Shown one piece after another: positions 56,421 through 64,000 of a stretch of DNA of 64,000 nucleotides. A model generated the notes under the pieces. The model was given only the letters and a program-made list of their open reading frames with translations. It was not told the DNA's origin and did not search any database. Each line of letters starts with the position of its first letter. The stretch's first letter is position 1. The stretch is taken from positions 3,596,001-3,660,000 of the forward strand of contig OY829383.1 in the NCBI GenBank assembly GCA_963691835.1, written 5' to 3'. This stretch comes from G963691835 sp963691835. GTDB taxonomy: Bacteria > Pseudomonadota > Alphaproteobacteria > Thalassobaculales > Thalassobaculaceae. The position numbers and the translations under genes were made by a program.

Positions 56421-57202
56421 TCCTCGTAGGAGTGGCCGGCGCGGAGCCCGTCGCGAACACGGTGTGCGATGTCCAAGAACTCCGGGGATTCCCGGATGTC
56501 CAGGGGGCGTTCCCGGGGCAGGGTGCTCTCGATCACATCCGTCACCCGTCCCGGACGCGGAGACATCACGACAATGCGGGTGGAGAGATACACCGCCTCC
56601 GGTATGGAGTGGGTGACGAAGCAGATGGTCTTCCCAGTACTGTCCCAGAGTTCCAGCAATTGCTGGTTCAGGTGATCGCGGACGATCTCATCCAAAGCGC
56701 CGAAGGGCTCATCCATCAAGAGGATGTCCGCGTCGAAAGATAGGGCCCGCGCGATGGAGGCCCGCTGCTGCATCCCGCCGGAGAGTTGCCACGGGAACTT
56801 GTTCTCGAACCCGGTCAGGTTCACGAGTTCCAAGGTCCGGGCGACACGCTCCTGCCGCTCGGCTTTGGAGTAGCCCATGATCTCAAGCGGCAGGGCCACA
56901 TTTCCGGCGATCGTCCGCCAGGGGTAGAGGGCGGAGGCCTGGAACACGTAGCCGTAGGCCCGGTCCAGGCGTGCGGCTTCCGGCGTCGCACCGTTCACCG
57001 TGATCGTGCCCGCGGTCGGCTGCTCAAGATCTGCAACCACGCGAAGGAAGGTGGTTTTGCCACAGCCAGAAGGACCGATGAAGGAGACGAAGTCGCCTTT
57101 CTGGATGGAGAGGGAGACGTCACTCAGCGCGTGCACAGGCCCGTCGTTGGTCTCGAACGTCAGCCCGAGACCATCCGCCTGAATAACCGACGGGGATGTC
57201 AC
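56417..57202 (-). CDS. ABC transporter ATP-binding protein (SsuB/TauB/NrtD type)
   Basis: The 261-residue ATPase has Walker A GPSGCGKT (43-50), Q-loop in YVFQASALYPW, signature LSGGMQQR (140-147), Walker B ILLMDEP (160-166) and the H-loop in FVTHSIPEA. The SIPEA sequence after the H-loop is typical of nitrate/sulfonate/taurine transporters. It is between dihydropyrimidinase and the permeases, and powers this importer. Confidence 0.95.
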   Translation of the reverse strand: MTSPSVIQADGLGLTFETNDGPVHALSDVSLSIQKGDFVSFIGPSGCGKTTFLRVVADLEQPTAGTITVNGATPEAARLDRAYGYVFQASALYPWRTIAGNVALPLEIMGYSKAERQERVARTLELVNLTGFENKFPWQLSGGMQQRASIARALSFDADILLMDEPFGALDEIVRDHLNQQLLELWDSTGKTICFVTHSIPEAVYLSTRIVVMSPRPGRVTDVIESTLPRERPLDIRESPEFLDIAHRVRDGLRAGHSYED

Positions 57203-57246
57203 GCCATCATCCTCCCTATCTCTCCATCACAGTCGCAGCCTGTGGC

Positions 57247-58704
57247 TCAAACACCGGCCGGCATGTTTGCCGGATCGCGGATTACTTTCCGGGGCGAAGT
57301 GATTTCCTTCCACTTGGACAGGGCCCGGTTCGGCGCCGGATTCGGCTTGCGACCGACGAACTTGCCGTGGCCTGGCTCCGCCTTCACGTCGCCTTCCGTC
57401 ACCGCCACTTTGCCGCGTGTCAGGGTGAAACGCGGAAGCCCCTCCACCTCGATGCCCTCGAAGACGTTGTAGTCGATGACCGACTGTTGAGCCGACGCGG
57501 TGATCGTCTTGCTGCGTTTCGGATCCCAGACCACGAGATCCGCATCCGCACCCACGAGCACAGCACCCTTGGTCGGGTAGAGGTTCAGGATCTTGGCGAT
57601 GTTCGTGGACGTCAGCGCGACGAACTCGTTCATCGTCAGACGCCCGGTATTCACACCCCGCGTCCACAGAACGGGCATCCGGTCCTCAAGCCCGCCGGTG
57701 CCGTTCGGGATCTTGGTGAAATCGCCGACGCCGTAGCGCTTCTGCTCGGTGGTGAAGGCGCAATGGTCCGTCGCCACAACCTGGAGACTGCCGGACGCAA
57801 GCCCGGCCCAGAGCCCGTCCTGATGCAGTTTCGAGCGGAACGGGGGTGACATGACGCGGCGGGCGGCATGATCCCAATCCTTGTTGGCATACTCACTCTC
57901 ATCCAGGACCAGGTGCTGGATCAGCGGCTCACCATAGACCCGCATGCCCTTCTGGCGCGCCCGGCGGATCGCTTCATGCGCCTGCTCACAGGACACGTGG
58001 ACGATGTAAAGCGGCACACCGGCCATGTCGGCGATCATGATCGCACGGTTCGCTGCCTCGCCCTCAACCTCCGGCGGGCGGGAGTAGGCGTGCGCCTCGG
58101 GTCCGTTGTTGCCCTCAGCCATCAGCTTCGCCTGAAGCTGGGCAACCACGTCCCCATTCTCCGCATGGACAAGCGGCATGGCACCCAGGTCCGCACAACG
58201 CTGGAACGACGAGTACATTTCGTCGTCGTCGATCATCAGCGCGCCCTTGTAGGCCATGAAGTGCTTGAACGTGGTGATGCCCCGGTCGACGACCGTGGCC
58301 ATCTCGTTGAAGACCTGCTCACTCCACCACGTGATCGCCATGTGGAACGAATAGTCGGCGCATGCCTTGGAAGACTTGTTGTCCCAGGCCTGCATGGCCT
58401 CCATCAGAGATTGCTCCGGGGCGGGGAGGCAGAAGTCCACGACCATGGTGGTGCCGCCGGAGAGCCCGGCGCGCGTGCCGCTCTCGAAGTCATCGGCGGA
58501 GTAGGTGCCCATGAAGGGCATTTCCATGTGGGTGTGTGGGTCGATCCCGCCTGGCATGATGTAGCAGCCCGCCGCGTCCAGGGTCTGATCCCCGGATAGA
58601 TTGGGTCCGATCTCGACGATCTTGCCGCCCTCGATCTTCACGTCCGCGTCGTAGGTGAGGTCGGCGGTGACGACGGTGCCACCCTTGATGACCTTGCTTG
58701 CCAT
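57247..58704 (-). CDS. hydA: Dihydropyrimidinase/D-hydantoinase
   Basis: The 485-residue cyclic amidohydrolase opens dihydrouracil, dihydrothymine or hydantoins to N-carbamoyl acids. The metal ligands H57 and H59 are in GGIDPHTHMEMP, the carbamylated lysine K153 in FMAYKGAL, further His in AENGDVVA- and IVHVSCEQAHE- neighbourhoods, and Asp in VVATDHCAFTTEQK. It is second in the operon, 60 bases after the N-carbamoyl hydrolase, its enzymatic partner for the next step. Confidence 0.96.
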   Translation of the reverse strand: MASKVIKGGTVVTADLTYDADVKIEGGKIVEIGPNLSGDQTLDAAGCYIMPGGIDPHTHMEMPFMGTYSADDFESGTRAGLSGGTTMVVDFCLPAPEQSLMEAMQAWDNKSSKACADYSFHMAITWWSEQVFNEMATVVDRGITTFKHFMAYKGALMIDDDEMYSSFQRCADLGAMPLVHAENGDVVAQLQAKLMAEGNNGPEAHAYSRPPEVEGEAANRAIMIADMAGVPLYIVHVSCEQAHEAIRRARQKGMRVYGEPLIQHLVLDESEYANKDWDHAARRVMSPPFRSKLHQDGLWAGLASGSLQVVATDHCAFTTEQKRYGVGDFTKIPNGTGGLEDRMPVLWTRGVNTGRLTMNEFVALTSTNIAKILNLYPTKGAVLVGADADLVVWDPKRSKTITASAQQSVIDYNVFEGIEVEGLPRFTLTRGKVAVTEGDVKAEPGHGKFVGRKPNPAPNRALSKWKEITSPRKVIRDPANMPAGV

Positions 58705-58764
58705 GCTCCCTGCTCCCTCTTTGCTTCAGCCGCCTTGAAGTCCGGCGGTTTAACGTTCGTCCGA

Positions 58765-60012
58765 TCAGTCCGCGATGCCTGCGGTTTGAACCACCGCGCG
58801 GAACAACACGTTGGCGCCTGCTGTCGCCCACTCCGGATGGATTTCCTCCGCCTCATTGTGGGACAGACCGTCCACGCACGGGCACATGACCATGGCCGTC
58901 GGTGCGACGCGGTTGATCCAGCAGGCATCATGTCCAGCACCCGAGACCAGGTTCCGGTGGGAGTAGCCCAACTCCTCCGCCGCCGAGCGGATGGCCGTGA
59001 CACACCCTTCGTCGAAGGTCACAGGGTCGAAGCCACCGACTTGCTCCACCTCCATGGTCAGCCCGATGTCCTTGCAGATCTTGGCGGCACCCTCTTTGAC
59101 ACGATCCACCATGCCGTTGAGGACTTTTAGGTCTGGAGAGCGGAAATCCACGGTGAACACCGTCCGCCCTGGAATGATATTGCGGGAATTCGGATAGGCC
59201 TCGATGTGGCCAATCGCGCCGACCGCGTGGGGCGCCTCGCTCCAGGCGATCTCGTCGACGAGCTGCGTGATACGCGCCATGCCAAGGCCTGCGTTGATCC
59301 GCATGGGCATCGGTGTGGAACCCGTATGGCTCTCACGACCGGTCAGCGTGAACTGCAGCCAGCGGAGGCCTTGGCCATGGGTGACCACGCCGATGTCCGT
59401 CTCCTCGGCCTCGAGAATCGGACCTTGCTCGATGTGAAGCTCGTAGAAGGCCTTCATCTTGCGGGCGCCGACCTCTTCCTCACCGATCCAGCCGATACGG
59501 GCCAACTCGTCGCCGACCGATTTCCCTTCGGAGTCGGTCAGAGCATAGGTGTCTTCCAGGGTGGCGATGCCGGCGAAAACGCCCGACGCCATCATCGGTG
59601 GGGCGAAACGGGTGCCTTCCTCGTTTGTGAAATTGACCAGCACGATCGGATGTTTGGTTTTCACATCGAGGTCGTTCAGCGTGCGGACAATCTCCAAAGC
59701 AGCCAGAACGCCCAGAACACCGTCGTACTTGCCGCCCGTCGGCTGGGTATCGAGATGGCTGCCGACATAGACGGGCAGGGCGTCGGGGTCTGTACCCTCC
59801 CGCCGCATGTACATCGTGCCCATCTTGTCGACGCCCATGGTGAGGCCTGCGTCATCGCACCAGCGCTTGAACAGATCGCGACCCTCGGCATCCACGTCGG
59901 TCAGCGCCTGGCGGTTGTTGCCGCCCGCGATTCCGGGACCGATCTTTGCCATCTCCATCAGGCTGTCCCAAAGGCGCTCGCCGTTGATTTTGAGATTGCT
60001 GGCGATCGACAT
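58765..60012 (-). CDS. Zn-dependent N-carbamoyl amino acid amidohydrolase (M20, HyuC/beta-ureidopropionase type)
   Basis: The 415-residue enzyme removes the carbamoyl group from N-carbamoyl-beta-alanine or N-carbamoyl amino acids. M20 metal-binding residues are H86 in VGSHLDTQPTGGKYDG, D97 in the same loop, and E131/E132 in NFTNEEGTRF; the lid domain has ELHIEQGPILE, and a C-terminal SGAGHDACW His. It is first in the minus-strand operon and its start lies 88 bases from the RutR-like box. The DpdAB/PreTA reductase that would supply substrate is not in the window. Confidence 0.93.
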   Translation of the reverse strand: MSIASNLKINGERLWDSLMEMAKIGPGIAGGNNRQALTDVDAEGRDLFKRWCDDAGLTMGVDKMGTMYMRREGTDPDALPVYVGSHLDTQPTGGKYDGVLGVLAALEIVRTLNDLDVKTKHPIVLVNFTNEEGTRFAPPMMASGVFAGIATLEDTYALTDSEGKSVGDELARIGWIGEEEVGARKMKAFYELHIEQGPILEAEETDIGVVTHGQGLRWLQFTLTGRESHTGSTPMPMRINAGLGMARITQLVDEIAWSEAPHAVGAIGHIEAYPNSRNIIPGRTVFTVDFRSPDLKVLNGMVDRVKEGAAKICKDIGLTMEVEQVGGFDPVTFDEGCVTAIRSAAEELGYSHRNLVSGAGHDACWINRVAPTAMVMCPCVDGLSHNEAEEIHPEWATAGANVLFRAVVQTAGIAD

Positions 60013-60100
60013 GCTTTTCTCCCCGCACCCCCGGCCGCGGCATCTTCTTGCGCCTGCGACTTGATCTCCGAGTGGTCTTTGGTCTGGAATGGCTCAGACA

Positions 60101-60116
60101 TTGACCAGTTGGTAAA
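60101..60116. promoter_or_regulatory. RutR-type operator
   Basis: TTGACCAGTTGGTAAA at 60101-60116 matches the palindromic RutR consensus TTGACCAnnTGGTCAA at 13 of 14 defined positions. It lies between the divergent catabolic operon and the RutR-like TetR gene, 88 bases from the first and 182 from the second, so it could control both. Confidence 0.7.
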
Positions 60117-60298
60117 AACTGAGGCTAACAAACCCCCGAGTTCGGTCAAGAACGGAGTTCGGGCAAAAAATGCCTAAGGCCTGGGCAGTGGAGCGTGGAG
60201 GAAATGAGCAAACTCAAGGCGGCGCATTGGGCGGCCGGGCTGTGTGATGAATTCCTGTGCGACGGTTGCCACACCGGAGTGGCGGACGTGCCTTTCTG

Positions 60299-60931
60299 AT
60301 GGCGTACGCGGCGAACACCCGGAAGCGAACGCGCATCCAGATGGAAAAGGAGGAGCGCATCCTTGGCGCGGCCCTCTCCTTGTTCTCGGCGAAGGGGTTT
60401 CTCGGCACGACACTGGAGGAGATCGCGACCACCGCCGAGATGTCCAAGTCGAACCTGATCTACTATTTCCCGACCAAGGAAGACGTCTATCGCTCGGTTC
60501 TGGCCCGGACCCTGGACGACTGGTTGGAACCCTTGGTCTCGGTCAATCCGGATGGCGAGCCCATCGCTGAGATCCGCGGCTATCTTGTCCGGAAACTCGA
60601 CATGGCGCGGGCTCGGCCGCTCGAGTCGCGTCTGTTCGCCAACGAGATCCTTCAGGGGGCGCCGCACATCGCCGACGTCTTGGCCGGACCGCTAAAGAAC
60701 CTTGTCGATGAGAAGGTGGCGGTCATCCGCCGCTGGGTCGCCGAGGGGCGGCTGGCACCGCATGACCCCTATCACCTGATCTTCGCCATCTGGGCGACGA
60801 CCCAGCACTACGCCGATTTCGACGTTCAGGTCCGGGCCGTTCTCGGCCAAGGCGTTGACGAGGACGCACGGTTCGACGGTGCCCGCCGTTTTTTGGAGGA
60901 TGTGGTCCTGAGAGGGCTCGCAGTTTCCTGA
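60299..60931 (+). CDS. TetR family regulator, RutR-like
   Basis: The 210-residue regulator has the TetR HTH (residues about 15-65, FSAKGFLGTTLEEIATTAEMSKSN and LIYYFPTKEDVYRSVL, here split) and a C-terminal domain close to the RutR type (LFANEILQGAPHI, IFAIWATTQHYADFDVQVRAVLG). RutR of E. coli senses uracil and thymine and controls pyrimidine use. The divergent pyrimidine-degradation operon and the near-consensus RutR box between them support the same role here. ATG 60299 has a weak RBS; an in-frame GTG at 60257 adds residues without family character. Confidence 0.9.
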   Translation: MAYAANTRKRTRIQMEKEERILGAALSLFSAKGFLGTTLEEIATTAEMSKSNLIYYFPTKEDVYRSVLARTLDDWLEPLVSVNPDGEPIAEIRGYLVRKLDMARARPLESRLFANEILQGAPHIADVLAGPLKNLVDEKVAVIRRWVAEGRLAPHDPYHLIFAIWATTQHYADFDVQVRAVLGQGVDEDARFDGARRFLEDVVLRGLAVS

Positions 60932-60943
60932 AGCGGCCGGCGT

Positions 60944-61402
60944 TCAGAGATCCCGGTTGGTGTCGAGATAGGCGCGCAAGGAGCGAAGCCCCGGCAGCAG
61001 ATCGATCAGGGCGTCCGTATCCAAGTCCGAGATCAGGCGTTCGAGTGCAGGGCCCAGGGCCTCGATCCCCTTCTGCTGAAAGGCGCGGCCCGCATCCGTG
61101 AGGTAGACCAGTTTGCTGCGGCCGTCATCCGGATTGGGGCGGACGATGATGAACCCGCGCTCATCCAGTTTGGCGAGCGTGTTGGTCATGGTCGGCTTCG
61201 TCACCTGAAACGCGCTGGCAATCGCCGCCGGGGTACGGCCGTCCCCGAGGCGGACCAGATGGTTGATGACCGAGAAATGGGCCACGTGGAGCCCGTCCGG
61301 GAGGACACGGTTGAACGTCGTCGTCGCAAGCTGCTGGACGATGCCGATCTCATTGAACAGTTCGAACAAACGCCGCCGCCGTGTCGCGTCGTCCAATTCC
61401 AT
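60944..61402 (-). CDS. MarR family transcriptional regulator
   Basis: The 152-residue winged-helix regulator has the MarR core: HFSVINHLVRLGDGRTPAAIA, QVTKPTMTNTLAKLDERGFI and the wing RPNPDDGRSKLVYLTDAGR, given here as separate pieces. It follows the nitroreductase gene by 60 bases on the same strand and probably represses that operon through the tandem palindromes at 62625-62662. Such MarR proteins often respond to phenolics, quinones or oxidants. Confidence 0.92.
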   Translation of the reverse strand: MELDDATRRRRLFELFNEIGIVQQLATTTFNRVLPDGLHVAHFSVINHLVRLGDGRTPAAIASAFQVTKPTMTNTLAKLDERGFIIVRPNPDDGRSKLVYLTDAGRAFQQKGIEALGPALERLISDLDTDALIDLLPGLRSLRAYLDTNRDL

Positions 61403-61462
61403 CCGGGGCTCCGTCGGTGGGTGGGCCGGCCGACTTGCTGAAACGTGGCCGGCCCGAAGGTC

Positions 61463-62614
61463 TTACGCCCGCTTGATCTTCGCTTCCAGGGGCCAGCGCG
61501 GGCTCCGCGGCACTTGGGGACCGTAGCCCAGACGGCAGAGCATTTGGATGGTGCCGCCGTTGGGTGCCAGCATCGCGTGGACTTTCCGGTATTGCGCATC
61601 CATTTCCGGATACTCCTGCAGTGCCTGGCTCATCGGTTGCAGACCGATTCCCGCCGCCGTCGTTGCGAGGTTGATCCGCAGCCACTCTCGCCCGGCGGCG
61701 AGTTGATCCAGGCGCGTGTTCGTTGGCGTCACGGTCCAGAGATGCGCCATCGCGGTGTTGCAGTTTTCCCGCATCCCCTCCAGCGCCTGTTGGAAAGACG
61801 TTGTCGTCGTATCCAATGCAACCTCACGATTGAACAGACCCGCCGCGTTCAGGCTTTCGAAGAAGGCGCCGGAGAAGTCAATTCCGTCCGGATTCGCTTC
61901 GATCTCGGATCGGCCGATCCGGAACAGATCGACGCTCTCCTTAAGGGTATGCGGTGTCAGGAGTTCGATCTCGAAAGCGTCCCGCGTCAGGTCCCGAAGC
62001 GATTGGACCTTGCTCTCGTCATTGGTCGCGCCGAAGGAAATGTCTCCGTTGCCGGACAACGAGGCGCCTACGGCTTTCAGACTGTCGGTGGAAACCGGTC
62101 GGATGAGGTCAAAGGGCTCTTTCAGGGAGCGCCGGTCCATAACCTGATCGAACAGCGGGTCACGCGCGACAGCAGAGTCCTCTGTGAATGTGGCAACCGC
62201 TATGGGCCGTTCGTCGAGGGCCTTGTCGTCGAATCCGTTGGGGAAAGGTGAGATATCGACACGCCACCCATCCGCGGCGGCCGCCATCCGCATGAGCTCC
62301 AGGAAGCAGCCGAGACCGATCGTGATCTGACGGGAGAACGGATCCGTGTGGGGCAGGAGCCTTGTGGTGTCGACGAACAGCCGCACTTCGTTTGGCGCCG
62401 ACAGATCGACCATCCAGGGCTGCTGGTTGTGCGGGTTGGGCGCCAGGATCGCGTAGGAGAGGGCGCGCCGCCGAGGCTCATCATACGTCGCGCCAGCGCT
62501 GTCCCAAGGGGCAAGCGCTTTTGTTGGCGTCCGCGTACCGACCCAAGCGGCACCGGCACCTGCCGCGACGATCACACCACCACCCAAGACAGCCAGGAAT
62601 TTCCGACGGTTCAT
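61463..62614 (-). CDS. Acg-family nitroreductase with Tat signal
   Basis: The 383-residue flavin-binding protein begins with a twin-arginine signal (NRRKFLAVLGGGVIVAAGAG, residues 2-21). The mature part resembles the Acg/nitroreductase family with two half-domains: ILAPNPHNQQPWMVDL near residue 56, RQITIGLGCFLELMRMAA near 95, and LQPMSQALQEYPEM near 330. A folded FMN protein exported by Tat to the periplasm is expected. It is the first gene of an operon with marR. Confidence 0.88.
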   Translation of the reverse strand: MNRRKFLAVLGGGVIVAAGAGAAWVGTRTPTKALAPWDSAGATYDEPRRRALSYAILAPNPHNQQPWMVDLSAPNEVRLFVDTTRLLPHTDPFSRQITIGLGCFLELMRMAAAADGWRVDISPFPNGFDDKALDERPIAVATFTEDSAVARDPLFDQVMDRRSLKEPFDLIRPVSTDSLKAVGASLSGNGDISFGATNDESKVQSLRDLTRDAFEIELLTPHTLKESVDLFRIGRSEIEANPDGIDFSGAFFESLNAAGLFNREVALDTTTTSFQQALEGMRENCNTAMAHLWTVTPTNTRLDQLAAGREWLRINLATTAAGIGLQPMSQALQEYPEMDAQYRKVHAMLAPNGGTIQMLCRLGYGPQVPRSPRWPLEAKIKRA

Positions 62615-62624
62615 ATCGAGCTCC

Positions 62625-62680
62625 TAGTTAGACATCGAACTAATTAATTAGATATCTAACTATTTGTCCGTGAGTTTCAA
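62625..62680 (-). promoter_or_regulatory. Tandem MarR operators overlapping the nitroreductase promoter
   Basis: Two 18-bp palindromes, TAGTTAGACATCGAACTA (62625-62642) and TAATTAGATATCTAACTA (62645-62662), have centres exactly 20 bases apart, about two helical turns. On the minus strand TTGAAA (62680-62675) and TAGATA (62658-62653) are 16 apart and could be -35 and -10, the second inside the upstream palindrome. A third half-site (ACTATCTAAC) lies near 62739-62748. Confidence 0.75.
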
Positions 62681-62807
62681 GGATTATTCTACTGACGCCC
62701 ATTGAATACTAATGAATGTATAAGCTTCTAGTATAAAACTATCTAACATTGACTATTGGGAGCACAGCTCCAAAATGCGACTTCCATGTTCGTAGTTGGG
62801 GAGTGAT

Positions 62808-63581
62808 ATGGACCTGCGTGATGGTGGTATGGACATCTTTTACATAGACGAGTCTGTGAAGCATCCGTTCTATGTTGCGAGCGCTGTTTGTATTCCATTC
62901 ATCAGAAACACAGAAAGTGGATGGAGTTTTGTTTGGGGGGACTACCTAAATGATGCTACAGATTGGAGACGGTACTTAAGTAACAATCACCGTATAAAAT
63001 CTCGAAAGGAACTACATGCCCATGAATTAATTGCAAGTAAGGGATTGTATAAGATTGGTGGGCACAATCTGAATCCGAATGAAGCTGTCGGTCTCTATCG
63101 TGATGCTATAGGTAGTTTAGATTTTATTCCTAATTCATCAATTATTACTTGTTTTGCAAATGATAAAACATCATTGATGGGGGCGACAGGCATAAAAGCA
63201 TCATTGTTTGGCTTGTTTCAAAGAATTCGTTCTCAGTGCGGCAGAAATCGGAATGGAATGATTTTCTTTGATGATGGTCACTTGGAATACATAAATTGGT
63301 ATAGACAGGCATCTAAATACTTGCCGACGGGATCAAGATATGGTGGTTGGGATGGTCAGCAGACTAAGAACCTACCCTTAGAAATGTTCCCAAAAGACGC
63401 AAACATCAAGCCATCATCACTATCGATCTTCCTTCAGATCGCAGACTTAATCGCCTATGCCGCCAGGGTGAAATTAGAAGCGGAAAACAACTTACTTGCA
63501 GCAAAACGCATCAAAAGGGGGCACGATAGAATCTACGATTCGCTTAACATCAGCAAAATAAACCTAAGAGTCCGTCCATAA
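62808..63581 (+). CDS. DUF3800 protein, 3' end possibly altered by IS insertion
   Basis: The 257-residue product has the DUF3800 layout: the N-terminal MDIFYIDESVKHP (acidic YIDES), a central GMIFFDDGH segment, and a C-terminal LQIADLIAYAAR (Asp). The family is predicted to have an RNase H-like nuclease fold and occurs in mobile and defence regions. ATG 62808 follows GGGGAG. Base composition is strongly AT-rich compared with the left neighbour. The last four codons and stop may lie within the left end of the IS element (from about 63568), so the natural C-terminus may be lost. Confidence 0.82.
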   Translation: MDLRDGGMDIFYIDESVKHPFYVASAVCIPFIRNTESGWSFVWGDYLNDATDWRRYLSNNHRIKSRKELHAHELIASKGLYKIGGHNLNPNEAVGLYRDAIGSLDFIPNSSIITCFANDKTSLMGATGIKASLFGLFQRIRSQCGRNRNGMIFFDDGHLEYINWYRQASKYLPTGSRYGGWDGQQTKNLPLEMFPKDANIKPSSLSIFLQIADLIAYAARVKLEAENNLLAAKRIKRGHDRIYDSLNISKINLRVRP

Positions 63582-64000
63582 AGTTCATGTTTGTTTCAAG
63601 CGGCGTACCATGATCTTGATCATGGCGAGGTAGATGAAGGCGGTGGCGGTTCGCGCCCGCGCCTCGAAGTCTCGGGCGAGCCTTCGGTTGCGCGAGATCC
63701 AGGCCAGCGTGCGTTCGACGATCCAGCGCTTGGCCTGCACCATGAAGCCCTTGGCGCCGTCGCTCCGCTTGATGATTTCCAGCCGCCAGGGCCCGGTCTT
63801 GGCCACCGCCTTGGCGGCTTTCGGCCCCTGGTAGCCGGCATCGGCGAAGACCACCTCGATGAATGGAAACCGTCGCCGCACCCGCTTGCTCAAAACCAAG
63901 GCCGCGCCGTCGCGGTCCTGAATGTCGGCTGGATGCACCACCGCCGTGAGCAGCAGTCCGCCATGGTCAGTGAGGATGTGGCGCTTCACGCCGCGCGTCT
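63568..64000. mobile_element. IS5-family insertion sequence, right part beyond window
   Basis: The transposase gene ends at 63585, and GC content jumps from AT-rich to GC-rich at about 63570-63600. A likely left end starts with GAGTCCGTCC at 63568 after CTAA (63564-63567), which fits the YTAR target pattern of some IS5 groups. The other end is outside the window, so inverted repeats cannot be compared. Confidence 0.55.
63585..64000 (-). CDS. IS5-family transposase, N-terminus beyond right edge
   Basis: The visible C-terminal part (about 138 residues) has the DDE transposase sequence of the IS5 family: RGVKRHILTDHGGLLL, VVHPADIQDRDGA, VFADAGYQG with the second Asp, and WIVERTLAWISRNRRLARDFE in two pieces with the Glu and the R/K residues after it. 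The frame remains open to the right edge, so its start and first Asp are not seen. It ends with YLAMIKIMVRRL as usual for this group. Confidence 0.9.
   Translation of the reverse strand, partial: TRGVKRHILTDHGGLLLTAVVHPADIQDRDGAALVLSKRVRRRFPFIEVVFADAGYQGPKAAKAVAKTGPWRLEIIKRSDGAKGFMVQAKRWIVERTLAWISRNRRLARDFEARARTATAFIYLAMIKIMVRRLKQT

Noticed and set aside
59206..60177. Open frame of 323 codons on the plus strand
   Set aside because: Antisense to the N-carbamoyl hydrolase gene, whose metal ligands are all present; it also covers the regulatory region with the RutR box.

Overview
The window is GC-rich (low 60s % by eye) and densely coded on both strands. Its gene content points to an alphaproteobacterium, most likely a marine or soil member of the Rhodospirillales group. 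The clues are an ELM1-family protein, the tsaD / hemC-hemD-mitofilin-hemY neighbourhood, an NADP isocitrate dehydrogenase of the 404-residue class, and many ABC, amidase and dioxygenase genes. This placement is inferred from gene families and order. No rRNA, tRNA or CRISPR array was seen, and no gene-free stretch exceeds about 300 bases.

Layout. 1-8.2 kb: an uncharacterised protein cut by the left edge, an ELM1-like protein, a divergent Lrp/AsnC regulator, greA, and the carA-carB operon on the minus strand. 8.5-12.8 kb: a YqeY-like protein, a DMT exporter, an MFS transporter and a class III aminotransferase ending in a strong terminator. 12.8-16.9 kb: a short BLUF photoreceptor, then an enoyl-CoA hydratase divergent from a thiolase and 3-hydroxyacyl-CoA dehydrogenase, together a beta-oxidation module of the adipate/phenylacetate type. 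16.9-27.9 kb: two phytanoyl-CoA-dioxygenase-like enzymes, DUF1499, an FrhB/BciB-like iron-sulfur flavoprotein, DinB and DUF2817 proteins, a lipoprotein, TetR, a sulfatase-superfamily hydrolase, an HSL-type esterase and a GNAT protein. 28-30 kb: icd, followed directly by a small secreted protein that looks like a stand-alone bacterial RNase A (CdiA-CT type) and a coupled small membrane protein. 30-37 kb: TauE-like exporter, an amidase broken by a nonsense codon, a second amidase, a TauD-like dioxygenase, an aldo/keto reductase, and a GT2/lipid-A-N-terminal-domain pair. 37-43 kb: peptide-type ABC transporter (no ATPase genes here), a membrane protein and a frameshifted chemoreceptor. 43.5-49.4 kb: EVE protein, tsaD, then hemC-hemD-mitofilin-hemY. 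49.4-52.7 kb: an aspartoacylase-like hydrolase, a DsbA-family isomerase, and an AT-rich methyltransferase-like gene that looks acquired. 52.9-60.9 kb: a minus-strand pyrimidine/hydantoin catabolism operon (N-carbamoyl hydrolase, dihydropyrimidinase, NMT1-type ABC importer) divergent from a RutR-like TetR regulator, with a near-consensus RutR box between them. 60.9-64 kb: a MarR / Acg-nitroreductase operon with tandem operator palindromes, then an AT-rich DUF3800 gene whose end seems to be hit by an IS5-type element running off the right edge.

How the genes work together: carAB feeds pyrimidine and arginine synthesis, while the 53-61 kb operon imports and breaks down reduced pyrimidines or hydantoins under a RutR-like sensor. 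The ECH/thiolase/HAD trio produces acetyl-CoA and succinyl-CoA for the TCA cycle (icd). hemC/hemD make uroporphyrinogen III. Two genes look broken (amidase 1, chemoreceptor). The AT-rich segments (51.1-52.6 kb and 62.6-63.57 kb) look recently acquired.
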